From Gynuella sunshinyii YC6258 (GTDB lineage: Bacteria > Pseudomonadota > Gammaproteobacteria > Pseudomonadales > Natronospirillaceae), in contig NZ_CP007142.1 in the NCBI RefSeq assembly GCF_000940805.1, forward strand, positions 3,696,593-3,760,592: 64,000 nucleotides of DNA. Reading direction: 5' to 3'. Positions 27,834 to 36,794 of the stretch are shown here, in pieces. Numbering within the stretch: position 1 is the first letter of the stretch; the number at the start of each line of letters is the position of its first letter. A program made the translations under genes and the position numbers. The notes below the pieces were generated by a model. That model was not told the origin of the DNA and ran no database searches. It was given only the letters and a program-made list of their open reading frames with translations.

Positions 27834-28597
27834 TGCGGATTTTTGCACTATCTGACATTCATCTTGACTATGAAGAAAACAGACACTGGCTGGCGGATTT
27901 GTCCGACACTACATATCAGGCAGACATGCTGATACTGGCGGGAGATATCTCCGATAATCTGGAACTGGTTGAATGGTGTTTTGTCACGTTAAAACGCAAA
28001 TTTTTAAAAGTTTTCTTTGTTCCGGGAAATCACGAACTGTGGGTCATTCGTAACAAAGGCATGAACTCTCTGGAAAAATTTGATGCGCTGGTGCAATTGG
28101 CCAGAAGCAATTCAATTAGTATTGATGCTTACCATCATGGTGGTTTATCCATTGTTCCGTTTTTTGGCTGGTACGATTACTCCTTCGGGTTCCCCAATGA
28201 AGAGCTGCTACAGAGCTGGGTGGACTTTAATGCCTGCCGATGGCCAGAGGGGATGAACGCAAGCGGAATAACCAACTACTTCTTACAGTTTAATCGTGAA
28301 GCCACCGCCGTCAGCAACGATGTGGTCATTTCTTTTTCACACTTTCTGCCACGAATAGATGTTATGCCTGCGCAGATACCACAGCGATTTCGATATATTT
28401 ATCCGGTACTGGGAAGCAGCCTGCTGGACAAACAGATTCGAAAAATCCGGAGTAACCGGCACATTCATCTCTATGGCCATAGTCATGTAAATCGTAAAGT
28501 GACCATAGACAACATTGAATATATGAACAATGCTTTTGGTTATCCCTCAGAGGGTTCTATCACCAGAAAACAATTGATCTGTATTTATAGTGTTTGA
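27833..28597 (+). CDS. Calcineurin-like metallophosphoesterase
   Basis: 254 residues. The metal-binding motifs are complete: LSDIHLD at the N-terminus, ILAGDISDN, VPGNHELWV and a C-terminal YGHSHVN. This is a cytoplasmic dinuclear-metal phosphoesterase; the substrate is unknown. Start and stop share a base with the upstream phosphopantetheinyl transferase (TAATG), so the pair is translationally coupled, and a role in turnover of phosphopantetheine or CoA can be imagined but is not shown. Confidence 0.87.
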   Translation: MRIFALSDIHLDYEENRHWLADLSDTTYQADMLILAGDISDNLELVEWCFVTLKRKFLKVFFVPGNHELWVIRNKGMNSLEKFDALVQLARSNSISIDAYHHGGLSIVPFFGWYDYSFGFPNEELLQSWVDFNACRWPEGMNASGITNYFLQFNREATAVSNDVVISFSHFLPRIDVMPAQIPQRFRYIYPVLGSSLLDKQIRKIRSNRHIHLYGHSHVNRKVTIDNIEYMNNAFGYPSEGSITRKQLICIYSV

Positions 28598-28605
28598 TCA
28601 TGCAG

Positions 28606-28817
28606 GCGGAGAGTATAAAAACACCGGATTTTTCTTTGTGGGGCATCCAGTTATCCCGTTCGATTAGCTCTGAAATTCGTATGAATATTGTTTTCATGCA
28701 AACAATGATGGGTATGAAAACCCTTTTCAATATCAGGTCGAACATGGATAAACCTGTGCTCAGATTTATTGCGGCCCAGATACAATAAAAATCTTTAGCC
28801 CAGCTCATACTGGAATT
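28606..28817 (-). pseudogene. Internally deleted tyrosine recombinase fragment
   Basis: On the minus strand this region matches two separate parts of the intact recombinase gene at 39439-40662, joined by a deletion. The first part corresponds to the coding sequence of WAKDFLLYLGRNKSEHTF plus the following FRSDVEK; the second to ACMKTMFLRISELSERDDW around the catalytic Arg. Small indels have changed the frame between them. It lies directly between the phosphoesterase and a MITE. Confidence 0.75.
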
Positions 28818-28824
28818 CAGTAAG

Positions 28825-28980
28825 GGGGCCTCTGAAAAATAGGAATAGTTTTGATGCAGGCTAGCAAGCACCACTCGCAACACCACAGTTTACTGGCGTA
28901 AATGAGGATGTGAGAGGGTGCCGACTTCGGATGGAGCTGACAACGTCCTGCGCGAAAATAGGCCATTTTTCAGAGGTTCC
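28825..28980 (-). mobile_element. MITE-like element, copy 2 (inverted)
   Basis: 156 bp. Its reverse complement aligns with 7562-7702 over the whole length, with an extra ~15 bp internal block (CCGAAGTCGGCACC region). The terminal repeats are GGAACCTCTGAAAAAT and GGGGCCTCTGAAAAAT. TAA flanks both sides. No coding capacity. Confidence 0.75.
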
Positions 28981-29166
28981 TAAATTCATTTTACTCTCCC
29001 GTTTTAGCTTATAGGAGCGAGTAAAATTATTCTGCAATAGCTAAGGCTTGATGTTGTTTTTATAATTATTCTCTCTCGCCATTTTCAGACAGTTAAACCG
29101 TTTTAAATAAATAAAACGATTAATGGGGATTCGCGTATGTGAATGGTCTTCTGTTGATTCGATCCT

Positions 29167-31074
29167 CTAATGTTGTTCTACAAAAATGTTCGACATGAAG
29201 TGGCTGAGTTCTTCAGTAGCATTAAATGGGAGAACATGACTGACATATTGATCCGGGCGCACGAGGACGAGACATCCTTCCTTAAGATCAATCCCCCTTT
29301 GTAGATATATGTTGGTGTCTTCATTTTCCCCAAAACAAAAGACTTTTTCATAATCCCTGAGTTCAAATTTGCCTTTTCTCGGGAAGAGAAACTCATGAAT
29401 ATCAGCCAGATTTATGTCCCGAAAATGATAGGGAATGATGGCCCTGACATCCAAAACAGAGTCCATTTCCTGAGTCTTGGGCGTATATCGAACAACAGGT
29501 GAGTTTGGATCGGATTTGAGAAATTCACAAAGACCATTTAAAGCGTTTAACGATTCTGCAACGGTTTGTTTTTGTGGCGAAAATGCAAATAAGCGCCATC
29601 TTCCATCGGCTTCAATGACATGCCCCAAATGCATCGGTTTTGCATCTGAAAATCTCACAATGGGAGAAGAATGAAACCGCTTGCCAACCGAATAACCCGT
29701 AGCCAAATCCTGATATTTCGATGATCCGGTTAATATTGATGGTGTATATTGTGTTGCTGTGCCTGCGGTATAGTGACCACTCCGGGTAAAATAAATTTGA
29801 ACATCTTCAGCACTGACGGATTGATCGCCTTTGGATACCTGATGCAAAAGCGTTGTCCATTCTCTATCGAAGTTTATGAGATCTCTGGCAATGGAATGGC
29901 GTTCACTGTTATAGGTGCGCAGTAAAGTTTCAGGAGACTTTCCAAGAAGAACTGCAGCCAGTTTCCATCCAAGGTTAAAGGCATCTTGCATCGAGACGTT
30001 CATTCCCTGACCCGCCTTGGGACTATGGGTATGACCGGCATCACCGGCAATAAAAATCTTCGGTATTGCGGTTTCGTTATCTGAAAACGAGAGGTCGTCA
30101 AATCGATCCGTCATACGTTGACCAATTTCGTATACTGACCACCAGGCCACATGACGAACATCCAGTGAATAAGGATAGAATACCTTGTTTGCTGCATTGA
30201 TTAAGTCTTGAGAATCAAAGGTTCGAGTCCTGACTCGTTCTCCTTCGCCTAATTTGTCCATTTCGACATAAACCCGAAACAGGTAACCGCCCTCTCTGGG
30301 AATGAGAACAACCGTACCATCTCCCGGGGAACTGATAATTGCCTTCATGCGATTATCAGGAAAGTCTGTTACGGCCAGAATATCCATAACGCCCCAGGCC
30401 TGGTTGGTCGAGTCCCCTTTTAACTCCAGATTCAATTCTTTACGAACGGCGCTCCGAGCGCCGTCTGTGCCAACCAGATATTTGGTGCGAATAATCTCTT
30501 TTCTGATTTCGCCATTCTTGTCTTTGTATTCCAGCTCGGCGATCACAGGAAATTCATTTTCATCGGTTTTGATAGAAACCAGGGTCCTGTCATAATAGGG
30601 TTCACTTCTGTTTGGTGAATTCCTCATGACATCAAGAAAAAGTTCCTGAACACGAGCCTGATTTAGAATGACATGGGGAAATTCTGAAAGCCCTTCTTCT
30701 GTATCTTTCACCCGTCCGGAGCGATAAATACCTTTTGAGGTCTCTTCATGCGTCCGCCAAAAATTAAGCTCGTTTACCCAGCATGCCTCACGAAGCACTT
30801 TATGAGAAAATCCAAAGGCATTGAACATTTCAATCGTTCTGCAGGCTATACCATCGGCGTGGCCTCGTTCCAGAGGGCCGGATCTTTGTTCAATGATACA
30901 GGTGCGTATGTCCGAAAATGCAGATAGTTGAGCGGCCAATGTCAGTCCGGCCGGACCACATCCTATAATCAAGACATCTGTTTCTTTCGGTAAAGCGCTA
31001 TTATGGGCCAGACCTTTGGCAGCCAGTTTTATATCGGGATCACCTGATCTGTAATCTTCAATATGGTATTGCAT
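29167..31074 (-). CDS. FAD-dependent aromatic monooxygenase (phenol / 3-hydroxybenzoate hydroxylase-like)
   Basis: 635 residues, the length usual for 3-hydroxybenzoate 4-monooxygenase and phenol 2-monooxygenase relatives. FAD-binding GCGPAGLTLAAQL near residue 38, the NADPH/FAD motif YLVGTDGARSAVRKEL, and GDAGHTHSPKAGQGMNVS near 343 are all present. The last ~170 residues form the thioredoxin-like C-terminal domain of this subgroup. The enzyme should hydroxylate a phenolic ring using NAD(P)H and oxygen in the cytoplasm. It starts 10 bp after a carotenoid-oxygenase-family gene, so the two likely act in one aromatic pathway. Confidence 0.87.
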   Translation of the reverse strand: MQYHIEDYRSGDPDIKLAAKGLAHNSALPKETDVLIIGCGPAGLTLAAQLSAFSDIRTCIIEQRSGPLERGHADGIACRTIEMFNAFGFSHKVLREACWVNELNFWRTHEETSKGIYRSGRVKDTEEGLSEFPHVILNQARVQELFLDVMRNSPNRSEPYYDRTLVSIKTDENEFPVIAELEYKDKNGEIRKEIIRTKYLVGTDGARSAVRKELNLELKGDSTNQAWGVMDILAVTDFPDNRMKAIISSPGDGTVVLIPREGGYLFRVYVEMDKLGEGERVRTRTFDSQDLINAANKVFYPYSLDVRHVAWWSVYEIGQRMTDRFDDLSFSDNETAIPKIFIAGDAGHTHSPKAGQGMNVSMQDAFNLGWKLAAVLLGKSPETLLRTYNSERHSIARDLINFDREWTTLLHQVSKGDQSVSAEDVQIYFTRSGHYTAGTATQYTPSILTGSSKYQDLATGYSVGKRFHSSPIVRFSDAKPMHLGHVIEADGRWRLFAFSPQKQTVAESLNALNGLCEFLKSDPNSPVVRYTPKTQEMDSVLDVRAIIPYHFRDINLADIHEFLFPRKGKFELRDYEKVFCFGENEDTNIYLQRGIDLKEGCLVLVRPDQYVSHVLPFNATEELSHFMSNIFVEQH

Positions 31075-31084
31075 ATAAAAACCC

Positions 31085-32542
31085 TTATTGGTTCAAGCCA
31101 TTAATCCAGTTACCGTGCAACCCTTGTCGCATTCTGAAAGGGCATTTAATGGTTGCAATGGGACCATTGGATAAATTCGCTGTATCCAATAGAACCAAGT
31201 CAGAACTATTGGTTTTAAGTCTGTTTACCACGAGTAGAATATAACCATCGCCTTCAGGCGCATCGTCAGACCGGAGAATAAAAACAGGTTCCTGGAGACT
31301 ATCTGTTGGGCCGGGACTCCAGTAAGTTAGGGATTTATTTTCCATGTCAACCTTACAAAGCATGTTAAAAAAGAAAGGATGGGGAGGGCCCATCTGATCA
31401 AAATCCCAAAGAGATACATCAGTCGCGATAGGGTAGGCATAGCGGTACGGTTTTCCTAAAAACCGATCATCAACTTTATAGAATTCCACGCTTAAATCTG
31501 TGAAGACATCGGTTACTGTAGCTTTATCATCATGACTGGAAAGATCAAATTCAACACGTTGTAATGGCGCGTGAACTTCATCCGGAGAAGGGGCTCGACC
31601 ATGTTTATCCGGCCACCATGAAAAAACATTGTCATCACCAAGCGAGAGGTCGCAATAAATTTTACCATCCTTCTCAAAGGTGTTTTGAACATGTCCCGGA
31701 AATCCGTTAGGGAGTCGAAACCAACGAGCATCTGAGCCATCACCATCTCTTTTCACTACGCCAAACAAAATGTCCCGTTCGTAATTCCACTGAAAAATGG
31801 CGCCGCCAGCTTCCCCATTGGATTGATTGTGGTCTGTGGGAATAACAGGGAATATCAGATAATTATCAGTAAAACAAAAATCATGAATGAAGGGGATCAA
31901 CGGCGCCTCAAACCAGATTTCTTTAACCTTTTCACCCTTGTCGTTGAATTCATAAAAGGCGATGTCTTTAGATTGTTCACCTTTTGCGCGATACGAATAG
32001 GTCAGGAAATTATTGGTTTCAGGATCCACTTTGGGATGCGCTGTAAAGGTTCGTGCCGTAAATTGACCATCAAGATCATCAACCCCCAGAGTCTCCAATG
32101 TAACAGGATCCATTGCATAGGGCAGGTTGTCTTCTTTTAATGCCAACAGCTTATTCTGGAACTGAACTACATTGGTGTTGGCTGTGCTGTAGACAGTTTC
32201 CTGTGAAACACTTGCGTCATTGGTGTATGGGTTTCGATAAAGGCCAAACAATGATCTTTTTGCATTGCGTTGAAGTTTTACCCTGTCTGTCTCAACATAA
32301 CGTTGAACCAGGTCAACATGACCATTGCTGAATTGGAAGGACGACACAACGCCATCACCATTGAAAAAAATATCATTTCCCAACATAGGAGGATAAAGAG
32401 GGTCTGGCTGAACACGAACAAATGCACCGTTTATCTCTGCGGGGATTGTGCCCTGAACTTCCAGGTTTATTACCTTGCCTTCAATGCGCACTGGCGCAAG
32501 AGGACCTTTAAAGTTAGGAGTATCTGGGAATATGGAATTCAT
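31085..32542 (-). CDS. Carotenoid oxygenase family (lignostilbene-dioxygenase-like)
   Basis: 485 residues with the RPE65/carotenoid-cleavage propeller. Four candidate iron-binding histidines are visible: FTAHPKVD (~167), FIHDFCF (~219), FPGHVQN (~284) and the C-terminal LHGNWING (~478). Near the start is the family pattern VQGTIPAEINGAFVRVQPDP. Bacterial members cleave the central double bond of stilbenoids or oxidise phenylpropenes such as isoeugenol. Pairing with a phenol-type monooxygenase suggests lignin-derived aromatics rather than carotenoids (inference). First gene of a two-gene operon, divergent from an AraC regulator. Confidence 0.87.
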   Translation of the reverse strand: MNSIFPDTPNFKGPLAPVRIEGKVINLEVQGTIPAEINGAFVRVQPDPLYPPMLGNDIFFNGDGVVSSFQFSNGHVDLVQRYVETDRVKLQRNAKRSLFGLYRNPYTNDASVSQETVYSTANTNVVQFQNKLLALKEDNLPYAMDPVTLETLGVDDLDGQFTARTFTAHPKVDPETNNFLTYSYRAKGEQSKDIAFYEFNDKGEKVKEIWFEAPLIPFIHDFCFTDNYLIFPVIPTDHNQSNGEAGGAIFQWNYERDILFGVVKRDGDGSDARWFRLPNGFPGHVQNTFEKDGKIYCDLSLGDDNVFSWWPDKHGRAPSPDEVHAPLQRVEFDLSSHDDKATVTDVFTDLSVEFYKVDDRFLGKPYRYAYPIATDVSLWDFDQMGPPHPFFFNMLCKVDMENKSLTYWSPGPTDSLQEPVFILRSDDAPEGDGYILLVVNRLKTNSSDLVLLDTANLSNGPIATIKCPFRMRQGLHGNWINGLNQ

Positions 32543-32709
32543 AATTAAGCTCTTGTAAATAAATATTGTTATTGTTAATGCAACGTCGATCTAGCATAGG
32601 CTTGACTTAAATCAATTAATTGTACTAACTGGCATCAGTTTTTGACTTATATGGAAATTATTCATCGTCAGGGAAACTCGATTTTGGCCTAAAAAAACAA
32701 GAAAGCTTT
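32543..32709. promoter_or_regulatory. Divergent control region of the aromatic operon and AraC gene
   Basis: 167 bases between two divergent starts. Candidate minus-10-like TAGCAT and TATATGG and an AT-rich core are present, but no certain operator. By arrangement this is the probable binding region of the AraC protein encoded at 32710. Confidence 0.45.
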
Positions 32710-33690
32710 ATGTCTGAAGAAAAAGAAAACACACACAAAACAGGGTATGCTCTGGACTTAGAGGCCCTTCCATCCCAACAGGAACGCTCTAAAGCATGGA
32801 CTCAGTGGGTTCTTGCTACCTTTCCTGGACTGATTGTCTCAAAGATGACAGGTGATAAGACAAACGCATTGGTCAGATTAGCCAAAGTAGGGGCTATCCG
32901 ACTGCATTCCATTATCCAGACCAGCCAGATTATGATGAATAAACCCGATGCCATTACCCCGTCAGAACAGACGGTTGGATTTATCATTCAAAAAAGTGGG
33001 CATAGCGAAATCGAATTAAACAATCGTCATATTCAATTAAGAAAAGGAACAATGGGTATTCTTGACGGAGGGTATGAGTTTACTTTGGAGTCCATTGGAA
33101 CGTCTCATACTCATGTTTTTACCATGCCAAGGGGAATGGCTCTGGCAAAGCTGCCTGGGCTACTTGAAAGTCCTGTCAGTGTTATTCAGGCGGATGAGCC
33201 TCTTCTCGATTATATAAGCTTTATTATCGAACATTCCTTTGAGCACCAGAGCCTACTTTCCAATAAGCAGACAACAGTATGGGCTTCTGCACTTATGTCG
33301 CTACTTGAAGGTGTCAATATCCCCAGTTCTCCTGATGCCATGCAAGTTCATTGGCGCGTTAAGCGTGGGTTATCTGAAATAAACACAAAAGCTCACGATG
33401 AAAATTTGACTGCAGAGGATATTGCTATTGAACAAAACATTAGCCGGCGTAGATTGGATAAGCTCTTTCTCGAAGAAATTGGCTCAACAATCTCCTTTCA
33501 AATTTCAGAGAAGAGATTAACCGCAGCCGCAGCCGCGTTATGTGATCCCGGTAACCTAAAGAAAAATATTACTACTATTGCATACGATTGCGGATACAAG
33601 GACGGCGCGCATTTCTCAAGGGCATTTAAGTTGAAATTTGGTATTTCCCCGAAAGCATGGCGAAGACAAACATTAAATGAACAGAAGTAG
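32710..33690 (+). CDS. AraC-family regulator of the adjacent aromatic operon
   Basis: 326 residues. The N-terminal ~200 residues are a ligand-binding-like cupin region of the AraC_binding_2 type (IQKSGHSEIELNNRHIQLRK, MGILDGGYEFTL). The C-terminal ~100 residues are the double-HTH (LTAEDIAIEQNISRRRLDKL, then TTIAYDCGYKDGAHFSRAFK and FGISPKAWR). The long form with this N-terminal domain is typical of activators of aromatic catabolism. Divergent position from the oxygenase genes supports that role. Confidence 0.88.
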   Translation: MSEEKENTHKTGYALDLEALPSQQERSKAWTQWVLATFPGLIVSKMTGDKTNALVRLAKVGAIRLHSIIQTSQIMMNKPDAITPSEQTVGFIIQKSGHSEIELNNRHIQLRKGTMGILDGGYEFTLESIGTSHTHVFTMPRGMALAKLPGLLESPVSVIQADEPLLDYISFIIEHSFEHQSLLSNKQTTVWASALMSLLEGVNIPSSPDAMQVHWRVKRGLSEINTKAHDENLTAEDIAIEQNISRRRLDKLFLEEIGSTISFQISEKRLTAAAAALCDPGNLKKNITTIAYDCGYKDGAHFSRAFKLKFGISPKAWRRQTLNEQK

Positions 33691-33749
33691 AAAACGATGA
33701 CCACAACCGAGCTGTGCTGTATGGGAAGAAGTTTTTCTACCGAATTCCG

Positions 33750-34132
33750 TTCTGCGGTGATCGGTGTCTTGGTGGTATGCAGCTTGGCAAAGGCCAGGTT
33801 GCCAATGTAAAACGTGTCCTGTGAGCCAGGATACTCTGGATGGGCGGTCTCGATTTCACCACTGACTTCATCATTCTGTTGCTTGCGTTCCAGTGCCGCC
33901 ACTTGGTTATCGGTCAGAATAATGATGCCATCTGCGGCCACTTTTGCTTCCAGCGCGTTTGCGCAGGTTGGGGACACGTCGATTCTGGGGATCAAGGCCC
34001 AACACCGCCTTGATCCGCCAGTTCCTGATGTCGATAAAATGTATCTCGCGACACACCCATGAGCTGACAAGCTCTGGATACACTGCCTAATTCTTGGGAA
34101 ATCCTAAACAAAGCCGAAATATCATCCATAGA
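33750..34132 (-). pseudogene. IS481-family transposase relic
   Basis: On the minus strand the HTH start (SRACQLMGVSRDTFYRHQEL) is followed, after a deletion and frame change, by ALEAKVAADGIIILTDNQVA, ALERKQQNDEVSGEIETAHP and, after another deletion, AFAKLHTTKTPITA. These blocks and their order match IS481-type transposases. Most of the DDE catalytic core is missing, so it is inactive. Confidence 0.75.
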
Positions 34133-34392
34133 CACCGCTAAATATTCTTTAATATCAATTAGATACGACAGATCCGTTTTCCCGAAAAATGAAGGAAATT
34201 TAATGCCATTCCACCTACTGGCTGTCGGCTTTGCACAAACATCGCGTAGAACTCGAGTGCGACCATGTTCAAATAAGTCACAATCATCAAGCAAGTAACT
34301 AACCCTAAATCCATAGCGATTGAAACTGCCCACATCTCATCCTGCAAGAGTAGGGCATTGCCTTGTTGATCACACCGGCTTTCGATAAAAGT
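34133..34392. other. Uncharacterised spacer in the relic region
   Basis: About 260 bases with short broken frames only; nothing recognised. It joins the transposase relic to a glucan-synthase fragment. Confidence 0.35.
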
Positions 34393-34805
34393 GTGCTTGA
34401 TCCCAGCTATATCAAAGCCTACCCGCCGGGTCTGCAGGAGAACGGAGGGCAATATACCCACGCCGTAATTTGGTCGATAAGCGCCTTGGCAAAAATTGGG
34501 TAGAGCAGACCAGGCGACACATTTATTTTCGATGATTAACCCGATTAATCACGCGCGTAAAGGAGCATATGTGTTGCGCTACAAAGTTGAGCCCTATGTT
34601 ATGGTAGCCGATGTGTATTCCGTGACGCCCCACATCGGTCGGGGAGGTTGGACCTGGTACACCGGTGCCGCGGGGTGAATGTACAGAGCAGGAATCGAAA
34701 GCATTTTAGGTTTACAGCGTGAAGGGAATTTCTTGCGAATTACGCCCTGTACTCCTGCAGACTGGCCGGGCTTTTCCATGACCGTAAAGAGAGGAGCCAA
34801 TATGA
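34393..34805 (+). pseudogene. C-terminal fragment of a second cyclic beta-glucan synthase
   Basis: The frames here match residues ~2730-2860 of the synthase at 13762: LDPSYIKAYPPGLQENGG and QYTHAVIW, then after frameshifts INPINHARKG, YKVEPYVMVADVYSVTPH, IGRGGWTWYTGAAG (stop where Trp is expected) and IESILGLQREGNF. At least two frame changes and one nonsense codon make it dead. It is followed by a Crp-like fragment, as the intact synthase is by a Crp-like gene. Confidence 0.8.
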
Positions 34806-34997
34806 CATTCAGGTACTGCGCAAGGATATTGACCAGGATTTGAAAGCCTTTATAAATGGAATAGACGCCAAATATTTCCTATAGGACATTTTATTTAAAT
34901 TAATCTTGCGTGCTTTGTTCGGTGTCGAACACACTGGTTTACTATTGTCTAGTAACATGTTTTGTTAAAAGCTCATTTTTAAAGCCAAAGGAAACAC

Positions 34998-35438
34998 ATG
35001 CTTTCAACTTCAAATAGCAGTCAAAGCCCCGGCCAAAACCATCTGCTGGCCGCCTTGCCTGACGATGTTTTGGATCGCCTGGTTCCTGGTCTCGAATATG
35101 TGCATCTGCCACTGGGAAAGGTTATGTATGAATCAGGTGATACATTACGCTATGCCTACTTCCCTACGGATAGCATCGTTTCCTTACTTTACGTGATGGA
35201 AAGCGGGGCGTCGGCTGAAATTTCCGTTGTAGGAAATGAAGGCATCATCGGAACTCCCTTGTTCATGGGGGGAGAAAGTACACCCAGCCGCGCGATTGTG
35301 CAAAGCGAAGGCAATGCTTATCGTCTGCCAAGACACCTTTTTAAGGCAGAATTCAGCCGTCATAGCGAGATGCTGATATTGCTGTTGCGTTACACCCAGG
35401 CACTTATCACTCAGATGGCCCAAACTGCTGTTTGCAAC
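34998..35438 (+). pseudogene. 3'-truncated Crp/Fnr-family regulator
   Basis: The first ~147 residues align closely with the regulator at 23247-23984 (LGKVMYESGDTLRYAYFPTD, SVVGNEGIIGTPLFMGGEST, LLLRYTQALITQMAQTAVCN). Similarity stops abruptly after TAVCN, where the paralogue continues into its DNA-binding domain. Beyond that point the frame runs through the antisense strand of a BON-domain gene up to 35693, giving a chimeric C-terminus with no meaning. No winged helix remains. Confidence 0.8.
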
Positions 35439-36028
35439 CATGCCTGGTTTGCTTTCTACCTTTATCTCAATTTGATTATCCACAGCCAAAACGCCGTGCG
35501 TATTTTTTGCTATGCGGCCTGCAAGTTCTTTAGCGGCGCCGTTTTCTGCTGTTCCTTGAAGAATCACCCGACCAGACTTAGTATCGACATTAGTAGACAA
35601 ACCACTGGTGTTCTTGCCCCACAACAATTTCGATTTTACCGCCGCGGTAATCGATGCGTCGTCTATAACCTGACCGAAACTACGTTCTTTTAAATCAGTT
35701 TTAGTAGATGGTTTGTAGTCAGGCTTTACAAGGATTTTGTTATCAACGTCTATAATGCCTTTTACGCCCAAGGCCATTTGCTCGGCCAGATCCTTGTTGA
35801 CATCGTCTTCGACGGTTCCCGTTAGTACAGCTTTTCCTTTGTTTACTGAAACTTCTAATTCGTTAGCACGTAAGTAGGGGCTCAATGCATAAGTGGTCCA
35901 AATTTGGGCCTCCTGCCTAGCATCTATTACCTCTTGTGTTGGCTTATCCTTTGCACCTGCGCCGACACTTAATGTAGCTAGAGCCAGCAGAAGGGTTAAA
36001 GTAGAAAGTGTTTTTTTGTCTTTGTGTC
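35439..36028 (-). pseudogene. BON-domain (OsmY-like) periplasmic protein, broken at both ends
   Basis: On the minus strand two BON domains are visible (LEVSVNKGKAVLTGTVEDDV, and VDTKSGRVILQGTAENGAAK ending GVLAVDNQIEIKVESKPG). The expected signal peptide (TLLLALATLSVGAGA) is encoded upstream, but the ATG near 36028 is out of frame: loss of one A in the run at about 36013-36019 would explain it. The 3' end is cut at the junction with the Crp-like fragment. Translation might still start internally at a TTG, but the product would lack export. Confidence 0.7.
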
Positions 36029-36100
36029 CATAAAATTATTCCTTAAAAAATGAGCAATTAAAAAAATCTAGTGACTGCTACGTTTTACAACTTAAATAAA

Positions 36101-36367
36101 TTATCTACCCTTGATGTGTTCAACACGGCTATTGCGCTCTAATTTGCGCTTCATAAACGACAGAAATGAAAAACCAACTGAAAAAATACGGGAAATACTT
36201 ATTCCAACTGCCACTTTATTTTGCGTAATCAAGCGCATAGTTAAACTCCGTGGAAATTTTGTTTCACCATTAACTAACACACGCTCAATAACTCGACGGT
36301 TTTGTTGCAGCCGCCGACAAAGTAATTTTCGTTGGTCCTTAACGTTGTTGGTGATCAATGCTTTCAT
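36101..36367 (-). CDS. YqjK-like small protein
   Basis: 88 residues, basic N-terminal coiled region (DQRKLLCRRLQQNRRVIERV), then a hydrophobic stretch (KVAVGISISRIFSVGFSFLS) and a basic tail. It overlaps the end of the YqjE-like gene by one base and is the third gene of a yqjD-yqjE-yqjK arrangement. The name rests mainly on context and size, since this family is poorly conserved. Confidence 0.6.
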   Translation of the reverse strand: MKALITNNVKDQRKLLCRRLQQNRRVIERVLVNGETKFPRSLTMRLITQNKVAVGISISRIFSVGFSFLSFMKRKLERNSRVEHIKGR

Positions 36368-36771
36368 TATAATTTGCTTTTTATCATTGAAAAATCGGCG
36401 GCGAGTTCTTCACGTGTGTTTGAGAAAAATCCCTCTGGTGCTTTCACTAACCTGGAAAATATTTTCCAGGAAAAGTACACACCTAGCCCGTACATACAGC
36501 AAAGTATTAATATCGATTCTGTACGGTATTGGGTGTCCCAACTGAGTGCAACCACTAGAAATCCTAAGAAGAATATTAGACAGATAAGACAAGCAAAGCC
36601 GAACAGGTAAATAATAAATAATCGCGACAGTCGCTTTTTCTCTTCTTCCCATTCCAGCTTGATTAACCGTTGGTGCAGGTTTGCTTGTGCCAGAATTGCC
36701 TGACTTGATGACCGAAATAATCGTAGAATATTCAAAATATTAATAGAGAGTGCCTCACTTTCTGTTTTCAT
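36367..36771 (-). CDS. YqjE-like phage-holin-family membrane protein (DUF1469)
   Basis: About 134 residues from the ATG at 36771 (an upstream in-frame start adds five). The N-terminal amphipathic region (ILRLFRSSSQAILAQANLHQ, RLIKLEWEEEKKRL) is followed by two transmembrane helices (FIIYLFGFACLICLIFFLGF and ILILCCMYGLGVYFSWKIF). This is the layout of YqjE/Phage_holin_3_6 proteins. Probably co-transcribed with the YqjD-like gene upstream, which is 9 bp away. Confidence 0.75.
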   Translation of the reverse strand: MKTESEALSINILNILRLFRSSSQAILAQANLHQRLIKLEWEEEKKRLSRLFIIYLFGFACLICLIFFLGFLVVALSWDTQYRTESILILCCMYGLGVYFSWKIFSRLVKAPEGFFSNTREELAADFSMIKSKL

Positions 36772-36794
36772 AGAATAGACCCTCAACTATTTTC

